Shown here piece after piece: positions 8,384 to 17,238 of a DNA stretch of 64,000 bases. A program made the translations under genes and the position numbers. Under the pieces are notes generated by a model. That model was not told where the DNA came from, searched no databases, and saw only the letters and a program-made list of their open reading frames with translations. Origin of the DNA: Mesobacillus jeotgali (GTDB lineage Bacteria > Bacillota > Bacilli > Bacillales > Cytobacillaceae); the NCBI RefSeq assembly GCF_014856545.2, contig NZ_CP109811.1, positions 4,771,562 to 4,835,561 on the forward strand, written 5' to 3'. How positions within the stretch are numbered: the stretch's first letter is position 1; each line of letters begins with the position of its first letter.

Positions 8384-8956
8384 TTACTTTTCCAGGTCGT
8401 TAATGAATCTACGATAAGATTCTTCAAAATTGTAAGAAGGTAGCTTTCTTTTCCTATTTTTCATTTCAAGCCATATTCTTTCTCCTTCATCCAATAGAAT
8501 CAACTCTCGAAAGTGAGCTAAACAGAGTATATCATCAGTAGATATTAGCCCAATATTATTATTATGACAATATGTTTTTACATCGTTTAAATTATTGCTT
8601 AGAACTGTACCTTCTTTAAAACGAGCAAGAGACATTGCAGCTGCTTCCCCTTTCCCAAGAGGCCTGGGGTCGTTGTCGGTTGAAGTTAACTTCAAAAACT
8701 CGTTACTCTCATCAGTACCTACCATTATATCTAATATTTTTATCTTATTATTAGCTATTTCAGTAGATAGTGTTTCAGGAACCCAGGAGTAATTAGAGAA
8801 TGCTTTCAATTTATCTAATTCTTCTTTTACTTGTCGAGGTATGTAAATGTTATCTCCAAAAATTGAATATAATACATCTAATCTTCTAGCCCAAATAAAT
8901 GAACTTATACAATCAGTATCAAAAATAAAAGGAGGAATCTCTGAAATAGATCTCAT
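8384..8956 (-). CDS. PIN-domain ribonuclease-like protein
   Basis: A 190-aa protein with PIN-type acidic positions: FDTDCIS near residue 12, GKGEAAA in the middle, and the later Asp/Asn cluster LSNNLNDVKTYC and STDDIL. PIN domains are Mg-dependent RNases and common toxins. The ATG follows GGAGG and overlaps the ImmA-like stop by 4 bases, so this is the third gene of an XRE/ImmA/PIN operon. A toxin role is inferred from domain and context. The residues at the third acidic site are partly Asn, so activity needs testing. Confidence 0.75.
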   Translation of the reverse strand: MRSISEIPPFIFDTDCISSFIWARRLDVLYSIFGDNIYIPRQVKEELDKLKAFSNYSWVPETLSTEIANNKIKILDIMVGTDESNEFLKLTSTDNDPRPLGKGEAAAMSLARFKEGTVLSNNLNDVKTYCHNNNIGLISTDDILCLAHFRELILLDEGERIWLEMKNRKRKLPSYNFEESYRRFINDLEK

Positions 8957-9702
8957 TCATTTTCCTCCTCGATCATATCAAAATCACCAAATAACACATC
9001 TGCTAATCCAGCCTCTAAAAGTAATTCTTCATACTTAGCATCAGAAATCAGACCTTTCTCTAAAGCTACAAGTGCCTTTTCTGCATAATCTGAAATAATT
9101 TTCTTTTCATTAGTTGGTAGGTATAAGCTTATATCCTTCCCTATTTTTAAGGCTTGTTTAATAACACCTGGTTTTAACTCCTGGGCTCTATGATTTGATA
9201 AAATTTGCATTTGTTTTAATCTATTTAGCATTGCATGATGACTAATGTTAAAATGTTGACCCAATTCAATAACATCATTAATATTTAAGTTTGTAATGTT
9301 CGATTCCATTCTATTAATTTGAAAAAGAACTGCTTCATCTGGAGCTAGTAAGTTTGCCGCAAACATGTCTGCTTTAAATTCAGAGGGCGATCTTTCATCA
9401 AATTGTCCCACTTTACATGCCCTTCCGTTTAGCTCAGTATCAAATCTAATATGATATAATTCATGTGCTCCAGTGAAAGATTGATGTCCTTTACTCTTTG
9501 CTGAATTTATAAATACAATTTCATTCTGTCCATTTCTTAGAAAAAATCCTGATATATCACTTTCAACAGGTTCGATAATTAAATTTATTCCAGAATCTCT
9601 TAAAATTTCTCTTATGTCTATACTACTAAAAGGACTAATCCCAAATTCTTTCCTAATATCTGAAGCTTGTTTTTTACATTTAATAATCCAGCTTTGACTC
9701 AT
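8953..9702 (-). CDS. ImmA/IrrE family metallopeptidase
   Basis: About 249 aa with the zinc-protease motif HELYH at residues 80-84 preceded by TGA, as in ImmA/IrrE (COG2856) proteins that cleave XRE-type repressors in phage and mobile elements. The open frame starts 3 codons earlier with GTG inside the upstream gene's stop, but ATG 9702 is better spaced from AAAAGG. It is flanked by an XRE regulator and a PIN protein with 4-base overlaps, suggesting that it relieves repression or processes the antitoxin-like partner. Confidence 0.85.
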   Translation of the reverse strand: MSQSWIIKCKKQASDIRKEFGISPFSSIDIREILRDSGINLIIEPVESDISGFFLRNGQNEIVFINSAKSKGHQSFTGAHELYHIRFDTELNGRACKVGQFDERSPSEFKADMFAANLLAPDEAVLFQINRMESNITNLNINDVIELGQHFNISHHAMLNRLKQMQILSNHRAQELKPGVIKQALKIGKDISLYLPTNEKKIISDYAEKALVALEKGLISDAKYEELLLEAGLADVLFGDFDMIEEENE

Positions 9703-9707
9703 ATTCT

Positions 9708-10058
9708 TCACCTTTTAGATAAAATATTTTCAATCCAGTTTAGATTTTTTAAAAAAGTGTGCGACCTAGCTAGAATTTCTAAATCTTTATCATCTAGACC
9801 ACTTGCTCGGAATGCTAATTCCACTGAATTTGAACTTGCATCTACTTCACTATTAGATAGAAAATACCCAGTTTCATACCCATATAAATCGGATAATTTA
9901 TTTAGTGTAACCAAGTCGATCTCTCTAGAACCTGTCTCGTAATAGGATATTTGTTCACGTTTTACACCTAAGTAACTTGCCACTTTGGATTGAGTCAGGT
10001 CACAAGATTCCCTTGCCAATTTTAGTCTTAATCCCAAATTAGCGTAAAGAGTTGACAT
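9708..10058 (-). CDS. XRE-family transcriptional regulator
   Basis: A 116-aa protein with an N-terminal Cro/CI-type HTH (LGLRLKLARESCDLTQSKVASYLGVKREQISYYE pattern, residues about 8-41). First gene of the XRE-ImmA-PIN operon, behind GGAG. A palindrome upstream (10109-10128) is its likely operator, so it probably represses itself and the operon. Confidence 0.88.
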   Translation of the reverse strand: MSTLYANLGLRLKLARESCDLTQSKVASYLGVKREQISYYETGSREIDLVTLNKLSDLYGYETGYFLSNSEVDASSNSVELAFRASGLDDKDLEILARSHTFLKNLNWIENILSKR

Positions 10059-10108
10059 TCGGATTTCTCTCCTTCAAATAGTTTTTGTTTTTATTATATC
10101 TTATGATA

Positions 10109-10128
10109 TTGTAACATATACGTTACAA
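10109..10128. promoter_or_regulatory. Probable operator of the XRE-ImmA-PIN operon
   Basis: TTGTAACATATACGTTACAA is a palindrome with perfect 7-bp arms (TTGTAAC and GTTACAA) around a 6-base spacer, 51 bases upstream of the XRE start. Size and position fit an XRE repressor dimer site. Confidence 0.6.
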
Positions 10129-10207
10129 CCAAATAAATAATTTTATTTCTAAATGTATTAATAAGCAAGCATAGATGGATTATCTAAAAATCTTTCTACT
10201 TCATTTC

Positions 10208-10250
10208 TAAATTAATAAAAAATACCGTCCATAATTATTGAACGGTATTT
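10208..10250 (-). terminator. Terminator of the five-gene defence-like operon
   Basis: AAATACCGTTC and GGACGGTATTT (read on the minus strand) form a stem followed by TTTTTATT, 7 bases after the last stop codon of the operon. Confidence 0.75.
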
Positions 10251-10256
10251 AGTATA

Positions 10257-10598
10257 TTAGATAGTTAATTTTAAGATACTGAAATCGTCTTCTTCCATCT
10301 TTTTAGCAATTATCCTAAAACCCTCATTAAAGAGTGATTCAACTGCTCTATAAGGGGCTGTCACTTCAGGAAAGAGAGCTTGTATTAATGCTTTAATCTC
10401 CCCGTCTGCATCAAAACTTCCAACATTCCAGATTGTTTCTGTACTTTCAGAACCTGTAGGTTTAACATTATTATTTATTGCTACTGACATTGCAAGCTTT
10501 GCAATGTCCATACGATCATTAAAAAAGCCACTTTCAAGTAAAGTCATCATTGTTTTTCTATTTGATTCTGTAAGTCCTATGGTTCGTTTATCTTCCAC
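10257..10598 (-). CDS. Unrecognised 113-aa protein, last gene of the defence-like operon
   Basis: I do not recognise a family. The N-terminal third (LTESNRKTMMTLLESGFFNDRMDIAKLAMSVAIN pattern) looks like a short helical domain resembling small DNA-binding or Dnd-associated proteins. The rest (IWNVGSFDADGEIKALIQALFPE) is mixed alpha/beta. The GTG start has GGAGG 8 bases upstream, inside the end of the ATPase gene, and only 3 bases separate the genes, so it is part of the same unit. It could be a regulatory or DndE-like partner; this is a guess. Confidence 0.6.
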   Translation of the reverse strand: MEDKRTIGLTESNRKTMMTLLESGFFNDRMDIAKLAMSVAINNNVKPTGSESTETIWNVGSFDADGEIKALIQALFPEVTAPYRAVESLFNEGFRIIAKKMEEDDFSILKLTI

Positions 10599-10601
10599 AA
10601 A

Positions 10602-12578
10602 CTAGACCTCCAATCTTTTAACTATTTTAGTATGTCTTGCTGATATTCTTTCGAGTTTATATTCCTTTTTAAGTCCACCTAATAATATTCTTCTTGCAGT
10701 TTGCGGCTTTAGTTCTCGTTCATATACTAATAAAGCTACCTGGTTGGCCATTATTGGTAATGAAGCAACCACGTTAGTTGTATGAGTATCATCCAATCTT
10801 CCAAAAGGCGAGTCCATTATTATTGGTCCTTGAAGCGGTGCATTTTTCTGCAAAGCTCCCATTAGTGACAAAGCAACAATATGTTCAGCACCTGCAGATC
10901 TGATTGGTATAATTTCTCCATCTTCATGTACAATAGTTAACCCATAACTCTCATTTATGGAAAGACCAACATATTCATTCTCACTGGTTAAATTGACAAA
11001 TAGCTCCGAAGCATCTTTTTCTACCTTTTTTCTGAGATTATCTCTATAAACAGAAACAGCTTCAGCAAATAGGTTGTATAAATCACCATATAGTTCCCTT
11101 CTTTTACGTTCATTTTGAATATCGGCTCCACCCTCTTGGCTTAACCTTCTTTCTAGCTTCTCAATATCAGCTAGTTTCTCATTAAGGATTTTTTCTTCTT
11201 CTTTAATTGCATCTTCAGTTAATGTTGTTTCTTTTATATTTTTTTCATAATCGGAACGTTGTGTTCTAATATTCTTTGAATCAATACCTGTAATAGATTC
11301 ATTAATTTCATCTATCTTATCTTTTTTATTAGCAATTTCAATTCGGTACTCTTCAATGCTGTCACTTAATTCATTAACAAGATCAGCACTGTTATTTGTT
11401 TGAAATGACTTTAAAACTGCATTCATTTGAATTAAACTATTTATATCCTCATCTTCTTCGGAATCGTTTATATTATAACTTTCAAATGCTTCCCGTAGCT
11501 TCATTTCCGTAGAAGTATCAACTTCTCTGTAACAAGTTGGGCAAGATCCTTCCTGAATAGCCTTCATTAAATTATTTGCAATTTCTTTAGAAACAGCCAT
11601 TTTAGTTTGTCGATCTTTAATTTCTTGAATTCTTCCTTCTAATCCTTCTCTAACTTCAGATATTTTGTTAGATAAACTACCCCTCCATATATTAGACATA
11701 ACATCCTTAATTCTGAGTTCCTTCTCTTCAAGTTTTTTAGAAAGTTCCTTAATTTCAGAATCCAATCTATCTCTTTCATCCAAAAGACTTTCTGCTCTTT
11801 CAAATCGTCTTAATTCCTCTTCAAGCCCGAGTTTATCACCTTTTAACTCCTCTAATAAGACTTTAAGTCTATTTATCTCTGATTGATGATATGAACATTG
11901 TTCATTAAGTTCTTCTAAATGAGTACCTAGCTCTCTTGTCTTTTGATCTTTTTGAGCAGCTTTTGACTCTTGTTTTTGTGCTTCTTGATGCAAATGTTTT
12001 AAGTCACCTCGAGCATTTTGGAGAATTGGTACCCCCAATATTCTTTCAATTGCATCCTTGATTTTTTTTCCCATATCACTTTCATCACGAAGAAGATCTT
12101 CATATTCTTGTAAAAGCTCTCCATCAAATAGAAAGAATCTTGAAACCTGTTCTGGCATAACCCTTCCTAGAACTACATCTTTTTCGGTTGGACTTAAAAA
12201 ATTTCCATCTCTTCTTAAAAATGATTCTTCTTTGTAGTCATAATCACCCTTTGGTTCTTTAACCCCTGATCGAGGAATTAATTGTCTTGTTAATTCATAA
12301 TTTATCCCTTCATGGGTAAAATTTAAGACAACTTTAAAACCAAATTCACCTTCAACTCCACTTTCCCAATTACTCATGTCATGTAAAGATACTACTCTAG
12401 ATCCACGACTAAGAACTTTTCCGAAAAGTGCATATCTAAAAGCATTCAATAAAGAAGTTTTTCCTCTCATATTCTCTCCATATACAATTGTTACTCCTCC
12501 ATCTTTAGGAAATTCAATTGTATTTACTTCTTTATAAGGACCAAATCTTTCTATATCAATTCTATTTAGTATAAGCAT
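10602..12578 (-). CDS. SMC/Rad50-like ATPase resembling DndD
   Basis: 658 aa. Walker A GENMRGKT lies at about 34-41, FFLFDGELLQEYE follows at about 148-160 as in DndD/RloC-type proteins, long coiled-coil stretches span about 190-345, and a zinc-hook-like C346-P-T-C349 sits in the middle. A second coiled coil follows, then Walker B IIMDSPFGRLDD (about 586-597). DndD-type ATPases act in phosphorothioate modification or restriction, but no dndA, B, C or E is present. The start overlaps the stop of the 64-aa gene (TAATG). Likely an ATP-driven DNA-binding or clamping subunit of the operon's restriction complex. Confidence 0.8.
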   Translation of the reverse strand: MLILNRIDIERFGPYKEVNTIEFPKDGGVTIVYGENMRGKTSLLNAFRYALFGKVLSRGSRVVSLHDMSNWESGVEGEFGFKVVLNFTHEGINYELTRQLIPRSGVKEPKGDYDYKEESFLRRDGNFLSPTEKDVVLGRVMPEQVSRFFLFDGELLQEYEDLLRDESDMGKKIKDAIERILGVPILQNARGDLKHLHQEAQKQESKAAQKDQKTRELGTHLEELNEQCSYHQSEINRLKVLLEELKGDKLGLEEELRRFERAESLLDERDRLDSEIKELSKKLEEKELRIKDVMSNIWRGSLSNKISEVREGLEGRIQEIKDRQTKMAVSKEIANNLMKAIQEGSCPTCYREVDTSTEMKLREAFESYNINDSEEDEDINSLIQMNAVLKSFQTNNSADLVNELSDSIEEYRIEIANKKDKIDEINESITGIDSKNIRTQRSDYEKNIKETTLTEDAIKEEEKILNEKLADIEKLERRLSQEGGADIQNERKRRELYGDLYNLFAEAVSVYRDNLRKKVEKDASELFVNLTSENEYVGLSINESYGLTIVHEDGEIIPIRSAGAEHIVALSLMGALQKNAPLQGPIIMDSPFGRLDDTHTTNVVASLPIMANQVALLVYERELKPQTARRILLGGLKKEYKLERISARHTKIVKRLEV

Positions 12579-12772
12579 TACTCTCCCCCATTTAAGCTTT
12601 CTTCTACTACTTTACTAATTTTTTTAAAGATATCTGTTCTTTCTTCCACTGCCTCTGCTTCTATAAGTAAAATCTTTTCTACAAGGTCTTTTGAGAGATT
12701 AGGGTATTTTTCGCTCCTTATCTCTTCAACAGTTTTTAACAGATCTTCTATACTATTCTTCATCATCTTCAA
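12578..12772 (-). CDS. Unrecognised 64-aa helical protein between helicase and ATPase
   Basis: A highly charged, probably all-helical small protein (KNSIEDLLKTVEEIRSEKYP, then EAVEERTDIFKKISKVVEESL). It overlaps the end of the helicase gene by 20 bases and the start of the ATPase by 1, so translation is coupled on both sides. No family recognised. It could be a small adaptor or a regulator of the helicase-ATPase pair. Overlap and conserved-looking placement make it more than a chance ORF. Confidence 0.6.
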   Translation of the reverse strand: MKMMKNSIEDLLKTVEEIRSEKYPNLSKDLVEKILLIEAEAVEERTDIFKKISKVVEESLNGGE

Positions 12773-14870
12773 ACCCTTTCTCTGATATTGATTTGTAATC
12801 TAATCCGAGATGAAGTAGAATGCGTCTTAACTCATATATTGAACTAGGATTTTCTGCACCTTCACCAAATTCTATTGCTCTTGCTATCTCACTTTCAATT
12901 AGATTAAGGCTATCATTATCTTGGATTGATCTAATATTTGGTCTAACAACAACATCATGGATGAAAGATAATAATTTTCCACTGGATCTTCTCAGCACTC
13001 TTCCTCTTCGTTGAATGAACTCTCTGGGGTTTTTTGAAGAAGCTAATATTAATGCATGTGAGACAGCTGGTATATCTACACCTTCATCAAGACATCTAAT
13101 ACTTACTACAATGCCTCCGTTCATCTCAAAAAACTTTAGTGTTTGTTCTTTGTCACCTTGCATTGAAGAATGATACTCCATTGCATTAAATCCATTAAGA
13201 TTAAGTGCTGTTAATACATCATTTAATTGTGTTTGTGAGTCACAATAAACTATCCATCTTTGACCCTCTTGAAAATTCTCAGATATAATTCTAACTGCAA
13301 TTTCAACTTTTCTTTGAGCAGATTTTATTACACGTGCCCTCTCAATTAACATATTTTTCAATCTATTTTCTAGATTATTATCCTGTACCTGTTGACTTGA
13401 ATTAATAGCATAGGCTTTTTTTATTCTATTTGTGATAAGATCCCATTGTTCCTGCTCTTGGTCTGTTAATTCAATGCTATGAACAAAGTACATATATCTA
13501 GTTAATGCTCTAGATTTAATAGCATCTTGTAAAGTAAAAGGAGGTGGAATGACTCCATTAAAATAATTAAATATAGCTTGTGTTCCCTCAGGATCTCCCG
13601 CTCTTCTTGGTGTAGCACTAAGTCCTAATCTGGGTCCACTATTTAATTTGAAGATATTTCTATTTTGATTACTTCCCATTCGATGTACTTCATCCGCTAC
13701 AATAAATAAATGTTCTCCTTGGCGAATGGAAGCAAGAAATTGTTCGCTTGATGCGGTTTGTAACATAGCTATTATTATTCTCGGTTTTGCGCTCTTTTTA
13801 CTCCATGCTGATAACAAATTATTTTGTTTCCAGCGGGTATTGCCTCCGCCACAAAGAAGTACTTGAGGTTCCAGGTCCTCAAAAGTTGTCCTAACTTCTT
13901 CTGCCCATTGTTTTAACAGTAATTCACTTGGAACTAATATTAAAGGTGTTTCTTCCCTTTGAAGGGAATCTCGGATAGCGCATAATGCAGTAAATGTCTT
14001 TCCACTACCAGTGGCATGCTCAAAGATCCCTCGACGACCAGAGTCTATCCAATCTAATAGGGCTTTCGTTTGGTGGGGCCTTGGTTTTCTTCCACCAGGT
14101 TTAATATCGGCTGATAATTGATTTCCCATGTTCAATTCAGTAACAATTTCATCAACCAATTCTGGCCATTCAGAAGTATCGATATCCTTTAGCAATTCTT
14201 GGCGTACTACATCTGGGAAATCAATAACTTCTGTACTTGTATATTCATCTTTCCAAAGAGAACTGAAATACTTTTTTTCTTCTTCTACTCGTAGTCTATC
14301 CCTTTCACCATCCCAAGTAACATAAACGTCCACAGATTCAATATTTCCATCATTAGCTAATCCACTATAAGTTTCATTCATAGACCCTTTAAAGACCACA
14401 CTATTATTTTCATTATCAGTAAAAATACCGACCTTATCATGGAAAATTCTTTTGTGTCTTGGATCCAGTTTGTCCTTTATAAAGGCAATTTTAATATCAA
14501 TAATGCCTAAGGCAACTAATGCTGCTAAAACCCTCGCTGGTTTGTGGAGATAGGGATTTTGAAATAGATCTTTTACCTCTTCTAGCAATTCTGATGTTTG
14601 CCTTTCTAGACGTTCGATATAACCTTCTTCAACAGCTTCTATATCAGCTTTTGAGATTACAGGGGAACAAATAATTCTCATCTTCCCACCATTATTAACA
14701 AAGTTCTTTAATGAATTCCAAGCTATAATATAAATAGTACTGCTAAAGAAACCAACTGCTCTATCGTAATATTTTGACCGCCCCATTACGGGCAAATAAA
14801 ATTCAGCAGCAATATCATTATCCCCCTTATGATATGCAGGAAGTAAACTTAACTCAGATAGATTGCTCAT
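12753..14870 (-). CDS. PLD-nuclease/SF2 helicase fusion (restriction-type)
   Basis: 705 aa in two parts. An N-terminal phospholipase-D-like domain has H144-x-K146-x5-D152 and KGSMNE at about 161-166, the HKD-type nuclease signature. An SF2 DEAD/DEAH helicase follows: ATGSGKT at about 286-292, VADEVHR at about 390, and the motif VI arginines in RRGRVLRRSSGK near 640. Such fusions occur in restriction and phage-defence systems as the cutting and translocating subunit. The ATG follows GGAGGG and overlaps the 178-aa gene by 4 bases. Confidence 0.85.
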   Translation of the reverse strand: MSNLSELSLLPAYHKGDNDIAAEFYLPVMGRSKYYDRAVGFFSSTIYIIAWNSLKNFVNNGGKMRIICSPVISKADIEAVEEGYIERLERQTSELLEEVKDLFQNPYLHKPARVLAALVALGIIDIKIAFIKDKLDPRHKRIFHDKVGIFTDNENNSVVFKGSMNETYSGLANDGNIESVDVYVTWDGERDRLRVEEEKKYFSSLWKDEYTSTEVIDFPDVVRQELLKDIDTSEWPELVDEIVTELNMGNQLSADIKPGGRKPRPHQTKALLDWIDSGRRGIFEHATGSGKTFTALCAIRDSLQREETPLILVPSELLLKQWAEEVRTTFEDLEPQVLLCGGGNTRWKQNNLLSAWSKKSAKPRIIIAMLQTASSEQFLASIRQGEHLFIVADEVHRMGSNQNRNIFKLNSGPRLGLSATPRRAGDPEGTQAIFNYFNGVIPPPFTLQDAIKSRALTRYMYFVHSIELTDQEQEQWDLITNRIKKAYAINSSQQVQDNNLENRLKNMLIERARVIKSAQRKVEIAVRIISENFQEGQRWIVYCDSQTQLNDVLTALNLNGFNAMEYHSSMQGDKEQTLKFFEMNGGIVVSIRCLDEGVDIPAVSHALILASSKNPREFIQRRGRVLRRSSGKLLSFIHDVVVRPNIRSIQDNDSLNLIESEIARAIEFGEGAENPSSIYELRRILLHLGLDYKSISEKGFEDDEE

Positions 14871-15403
14871 ACTAGCCCTCCTATTAATCTTTGTCTAGTT
14901 ATCTGCATTCGTAGCATTAGAGCCTCACTCAACTTGTTTGATGGGGATGTGATAACTATTTCCGTACCTTGTCCCCGAATTCTTCTCTCCTGCTGAGCCA
15001 CTTTTCCAGCAAAGGCTTCGTAAACTGTTTCCGCTCTTACTTGTATATTCCTAGAATAAGAGAAATTTGGATACATCCCTGAATCCCAAATACAAAATAC
15101 ATCAAGTTCGGAATGGTATCCTGCTACGATAACGATCCTTCCACCTGATGAATCAAAAGAAGCTCTTTCTCCTCTCCCTTGCCCTGGTATTATTAACTGA
15201 ATTTTATGTTCCCCCATCGTTCTTCCACCAGGAGGATGAGTAAGATTATAAAGGTATAATCTTATATATCTAGGTAATGGCATCTTACAATCTATTTCTA
15301 AAGGCTTTTGGTCGAGGTCTGTATAATCTATAACTTTTTCTCCTAAAGCATTAATGAATGCAGTATGGAGTTCTTTGTTTGTAAGCCTTTCTCTATCAGA
15401 CAT
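14867..15403 (-). CDS. Unrecognised 178-aa protein, first gene of the defence-like operon
   Basis: No confident family. The protein has a core rich in strands and Gly/Pro (LPRYIRLYLYNLTHPPGG, then KIQLIIPGQGRGERASF, then IQVRAETVYEAFAG). The conserved look of THPPGGR, IPGQ and WDSGMYPNFSYSRN suggests a recognition domain, possibly one that reads DNA sequence or modification; this is inference. It leads the operon with an AAAAGGGG site and overlaps the PLD-helicase by 4 bases. It faces the methyltransferase gene across 215 bases, which must hold both promoters. Confidence 0.6.
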   Translation of the reverse strand: MSDRERLTNKELHTAFINALGEKVIDYTDLDQKPLEIDCKMPLPRYIRLYLYNLTHPPGGRTMGEHKIQLIIPGQGRGERASFDSSGGRIVIVAGYHSELDVFCIWDSGMYPNFSYSRNIQVRAETVYEAFAGKVAQQERRIRGQGTEIVITSPSNKLSEALMLRMQITRQRLIGGLV

Positions 15404-15618
15404 TTTAATCCCCTTTTCAAGAATCTGGTTATATAAAAATCGGCTAAATTATCTATATATAAATAATAAACTATCTGGTAGTTTAAAGGAAGTTGAGTGG
15501 TAGTATTAATTTACTACTTTCTATGGAAACTATTGTATTTTCTTTGAAAATTACCACTTGTAATTATTTTTTTATAAATATATAATTATAGGAGCTCTTT
15601 CAATGGAGGCCTAAAATT

Positions 15619-16630
15619 GTGGATACTAATTTAGAAAATAATTTAGAAAACAGTACAAAAGTAAAAAAAAAGAAAAGCAGCAGTTAGAAAATTAGTTGAA
15701 GAAGATGTAGTATATAACAATATTGAGAATAAAACATTAGGCAAACCATACTACCAGACAAGTTTAGGTAAAGCGTATCATGGGGACTCATTAGAATTAT
15801 TAAAAAAACTCCCTGATAGCTCCATTAACCTGGTTATGACATCTCCACCTTTTGCATTAGTTAAGAAAAAAAAATATGGTAATGTTTCGTCAGAAGAGTA
15901 CCTTGATTGGTTTAGACCATTTATTAAAGAGATATATCGTGTGCTGACTAAGGATGGAAGTTTTGTTCTAGATATAGGAGGTAGTTGGGTGAAGGGTTCA
16001 CCGACTAAATCATTATATCAATTTGAACTAATGATAATGATAGTGAAGGAATTTGGTTTTCACCTTGCTCAAGATTTTTATTGGTATAATCCTTCCAAAC
16101 TACCTACGCCTGCAGAATGGGTCACCATTAGAAGAATCAGGGTAAAAGATGCTGTTAATACAGTATGGTGGTTTTCGAAAGCGGAATTCCCTAAAGCTAA
16201 CAATAAAAATATATTAAAGCCTTATTCAAAATCAATGGAAGATCTATTAAAAAATGGTTATAAGCCTAACCTTAGACCTTCTGGACACAACATCTCAGAT
16301 AAATTTCAAACAGACAATAAAGGAGCAATTCCTCCAAATTTAATAGATTTAGCAAACACCGAAAGTAGTAGTACTTATCTAAACTTATGTAAAAATTACA
16401 ATCTAGAGGCACATCCTGCTAGATTCCCAATAGCACTCCCTGAGCTATTTATTAAGTTTTTAACTCATGAAAATGATATAGTATTTGATCCTTTTGGTGG
16501 AAGTAATACTACAGGAGAAGCATGCGAAATTAATAACAGAAGATGGCTTATTTCTGAATTGAATGAAGACTACCTAAAAGGGTCTATGTTTAGGTTCAAC
16601 AGTCCTTTTAGTACATTAAATAATTTATAA
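15619..16630 (+). CDS. Predicted N4-cytosine DNA methyltransferase, frameshifted in a poly-A run
   Basis: The catalytic motif TSPPF comes before the AdoMet motif DPFGGSNTTGEA, i.e. beta-class order; TSPP is typical of N4-cytosine enzymes. The intact frame would start at GTG 15619 behind GGAGG. At A9 (15663-15671) the frame breaks and ends at 15687; with A8 it would continue into GKAYHGDSLELLKKLPDSS, normal for this family. Downstream the first in-frame ATG is 15836, at TSPPF itself, too late for a functional start. It is divergent from the PLD-helicase operon and so likely its self-protection partner. Could be phase-variable, decayed or a sequencing error. Confidence 0.75.
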
Positions 16631-16660
16631 TCCCACCTTAGCAGGTGGGATTATTTTATT
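16628..16660 (+). terminator. Terminator of the methyltransferase gene
   Basis: AATCCCACC and GGTGGGATT pair around TTAGCA and are followed by a T-rich run, directly at the stop codon. Confidence 0.8.
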
Positions 16661-16694
16661 ATAGTAAACTTTTTGCTTTAATATAGGAATTTAT

Positions 16695-17204
16695 TTATAG
16701 ATGACCTTTTTCCTTAAGGGAAATAAATTTGTCTGAGCACACAATTAGATGGTCTAAAACGTCAATACCAATAATCTTTCCTGCCTCTACTAACCGCTTA
16801 GTTACCTCAATATCTTCCCGACTTGGTGTTGGATCATTACTAGGATGATTATGGGCAACTATTACAGATGCAGAATTTGAAAGAATAGCTGGTTTCAGTA
16901 CTTCCCTTGGATGTACAATACTTGCATTTAAACTACCTATGTGACAAATATTTATCGCAGTTGGTTGATTCTTCGTATCTAAACAAACAACTATAAAATA
17001 CTCTCGATCTACTTCAACTAGGAATTGTTTTAATAATTTATAAGCATCCTCTGGCGATCTAACATTTCGATCTGGATAAAGAAAACTATTCTCTTTTACT
17101 AGCTTTAGGCTAACGATATTCACTCTCTTAGCGGGTTGCTTTTGGAATTGATCCATTTCTAATAACCTTAATTGTTCATTTTGTGTCGGTAAATAATTTT
17201 TCAT
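16695..17204 (-). CDS. RadC-like JAB-domain protein of the island
   Basis: A 169-aa protein with the JAB/MPN metal motif VIVAHNHPSNDPTPSREDIEVT (H-x-H-P-S with a later Asp), the hallmark of RadC-family proteins. The start chosen is the ATG with GGAGG 8 bases upstream; the frame is open 5 codons further. RadC-like genes next to recombinases are common on plasmids and SCC elements; their role there is unclear despite the old DNA-repair label. It lies 20-35 bases downstream of the recombinase and is probably co-transcribed. Confidence 0.85.
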   Translation of the reverse strand: MKNYLPTQNEQLRLLEMDQFQKQPAKRVNIVSLKLVKENSFLYPDRNVRSPEDAYKLLKQFLVEVDREYFIVVCLDTKNQPTAINICHIGSLNASIVHPREVLKPAILSNSASVIVAHNHPSNDPTPSREDIEVTKRLVEAGKIIGIDVLDHLIVCSDKFISLKEKGHL

Positions 17205-17238
17205 TTTAGCATCCTCCATGATATATTTCAGTGTTTGG

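Noticed and set aside
10257..12578. Complete Dnd phosphorothioation system
   Set aside because: Only a DndD-like ATPase is present; no cysteine desulfurase, DndB, DndC or recognisable DndE.
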